Source of the DNA: Actinomycetota bacterium
GTDB lineage: Bacteria; Actinomycetota; Actinomycetes; Nanopelagicales; Nanopelagicaceae
NCBI GenBank assembly: GCA_005777515.1
Contig: SXMA01000103.1
Span: 1-13,378, forward strand
Direction: 5' to 3'
DNA length: 13,378 nt
Each line of letters begins with the position of its first letter. Position 1 is the first letter of the stretch. A program made the position numbers and the translations under genes. This document shows, piece by piece, positions 13,053 through 13,378 of this stretch. The notes beneath the pieces are model-generated. The model searched no databases, had not been told where the DNA came from, and was given only the letters and a program-made list of their open reading frames with translations.

Positions 13053-13061
13053 CTCATCTCC
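13049..13061 (+). promoter_or_regulatory. Predicted leaderless promoter of the pafB-like gene (-10 TAATCT)
   Basis: TAATCT (13049-13054) lies seven bases before ATG 13062, with no Shine-Dalgarno in the spacer CATCTCC. The same hexamer and spacing precede the histidine phosphatase gene. Confidence 0.5.
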
Positions 13062-13378
13062 ATGTCGAGTGCTAAAACCGAGCGTTTAGTCAATCTTACG
13101 ATGGCCTTGCTCGCTACCTCGCGCTATATGCAAAAGAGTGAAGTCTTTAGAAAAGTTGCTGGTTATAGCGGAACTCAAGAGACTAAAGAACGAATGTTTG
13201 AACGCGACAAGGATGATCTAAGAGCTCTTGGAATTGAGATTGAAGTTGCCTCTGCAGATCCGCTCTTTGAAGATGAACCAGGTTATCGAATAAAACCTGA
13301 AACGTATCAAATGCCTATCAAATCATTTACTCCAACAGAGATAGGCATCCTCTCAACTGCACTTGGGCTTTGGCTAGA
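13062..13378 (+). CDS. pafB: PafB-like WYL-family transcriptional regulator, N-terminal 105 residues
   Basis: The gene begins at ATG 13062 and runs off the right edge. The visible part is the N-terminal winged-helix region: TERLVNLTMALLATSRYMQKSEVF (6-29) forms the first helices and ERMFERDKDDLRALGI (43-58) the segment typical of PafB/PafC and other WYL regulators. After it comes PGYRIKPETYQMP (73-85) and the start of the middle domain (FTPTEIGILSTALGLW, 89-104). The WYL domain itself is beyond the window. In mycobacteria PafB and PafC act together as a transcriptional activator of the LexA-independent DNA-damage response; a pafC partner would be expected just downstream. The divergent FKBP neighbour supports the PafB assignment over generic WYL proteins. 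The promoter overlaps an inverted repeat, which raises the possibility of autoregulation. Confidence 0.85.
   Translation, partial: MSSAKTERLVNLTMALLATSRYMQKSEVFRKVAGYSGTQETKERMFERDKDDLRALGIEIEVASADPLFEDEPGYRIKPETYQMPIKSFTPTEIGILSTALGLWL

Overview
The window looks like a piece of a streamlined, fairly low-GC (mid-40s % by eye) actinobacterial chromosome, plausibly a freshwater acI-type (Nanopelagicales-like) genome. Three genes point to Actinobacteria: mshC of mycothiol synthesis, a PafB-type WYL regulator, and the trio histidine phosphatase / DUF3090 / SCO1664-family protein. The lineage is inferred, not proven. Genes fill about 98% of the sequence: only about 244 bp lie outside genes and the longest gap is 64 bp. 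There are no mobile elements, CRISPR arrays, rRNA genes or long intergenic regions, and no stretch of 300 bases lacks a gene.

Layout. 1-1059 (minus strand): tRNA-Leu(GAG), then apt, then a thymidine kinase gene cut by the window edge (purine salvage and pyrimidine salvage). 1081-2400 (plus): an M20 metallopeptidase, divergent from the tRNA over 21 bp. 2397-3344 (minus): an aldo/keto reductase. 3409-6571 (plus): histidine phosphatase, DUF3090 protein, SCO1664-family kinase-like protein, and mshC. 6568-7413 (minus): a PAC2-family protein. 7442-12495 (plus): cobalamin-dependent methionine synthase metH, a HAD hydrolase, and the tRNA m1A58 methyltransferase trmI. 12492-13016 (minus): an FKBP lipoprotein. 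13062 onward (plus): PafB-like regulator, cut by the window edge.

The genes form a sulfur/thiol and tRNA housekeeping neighbourhood. MetH makes methionine, the precursor of the S-adenosylmethionine used by TrmI. MshC attaches cysteine to GlcN-Ins on the way to mycothiol. From memory, the same genes (mshC, a PAC2 gene, metH, trmI, pafB) lie in one region of mycobacterial and Streptomyces genomes, with the Pup-proteasome genes between trmI and pafB. Here nothing but the FKBP gene lies between them.

Three themes stand out. First, nearly every operon-head gene has a TANNNT -10 hexamer 5-7 bases before its start codon and no Shine-Dalgarno, which predicts leaderless transcription. This also corrects several starts (histidine phosphatase 3409, metH GTG 7442). 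Second, all three convergent gene pairs overlap by exactly 4 bp and share their stop codons. Third, divergent intergenic regions hold compact inverted repeats or superimposed antiparallel -10 elements. The best candidate for an undescribed system is the phosphatase / DUF3090 / kinase-like module upstream of mshC.
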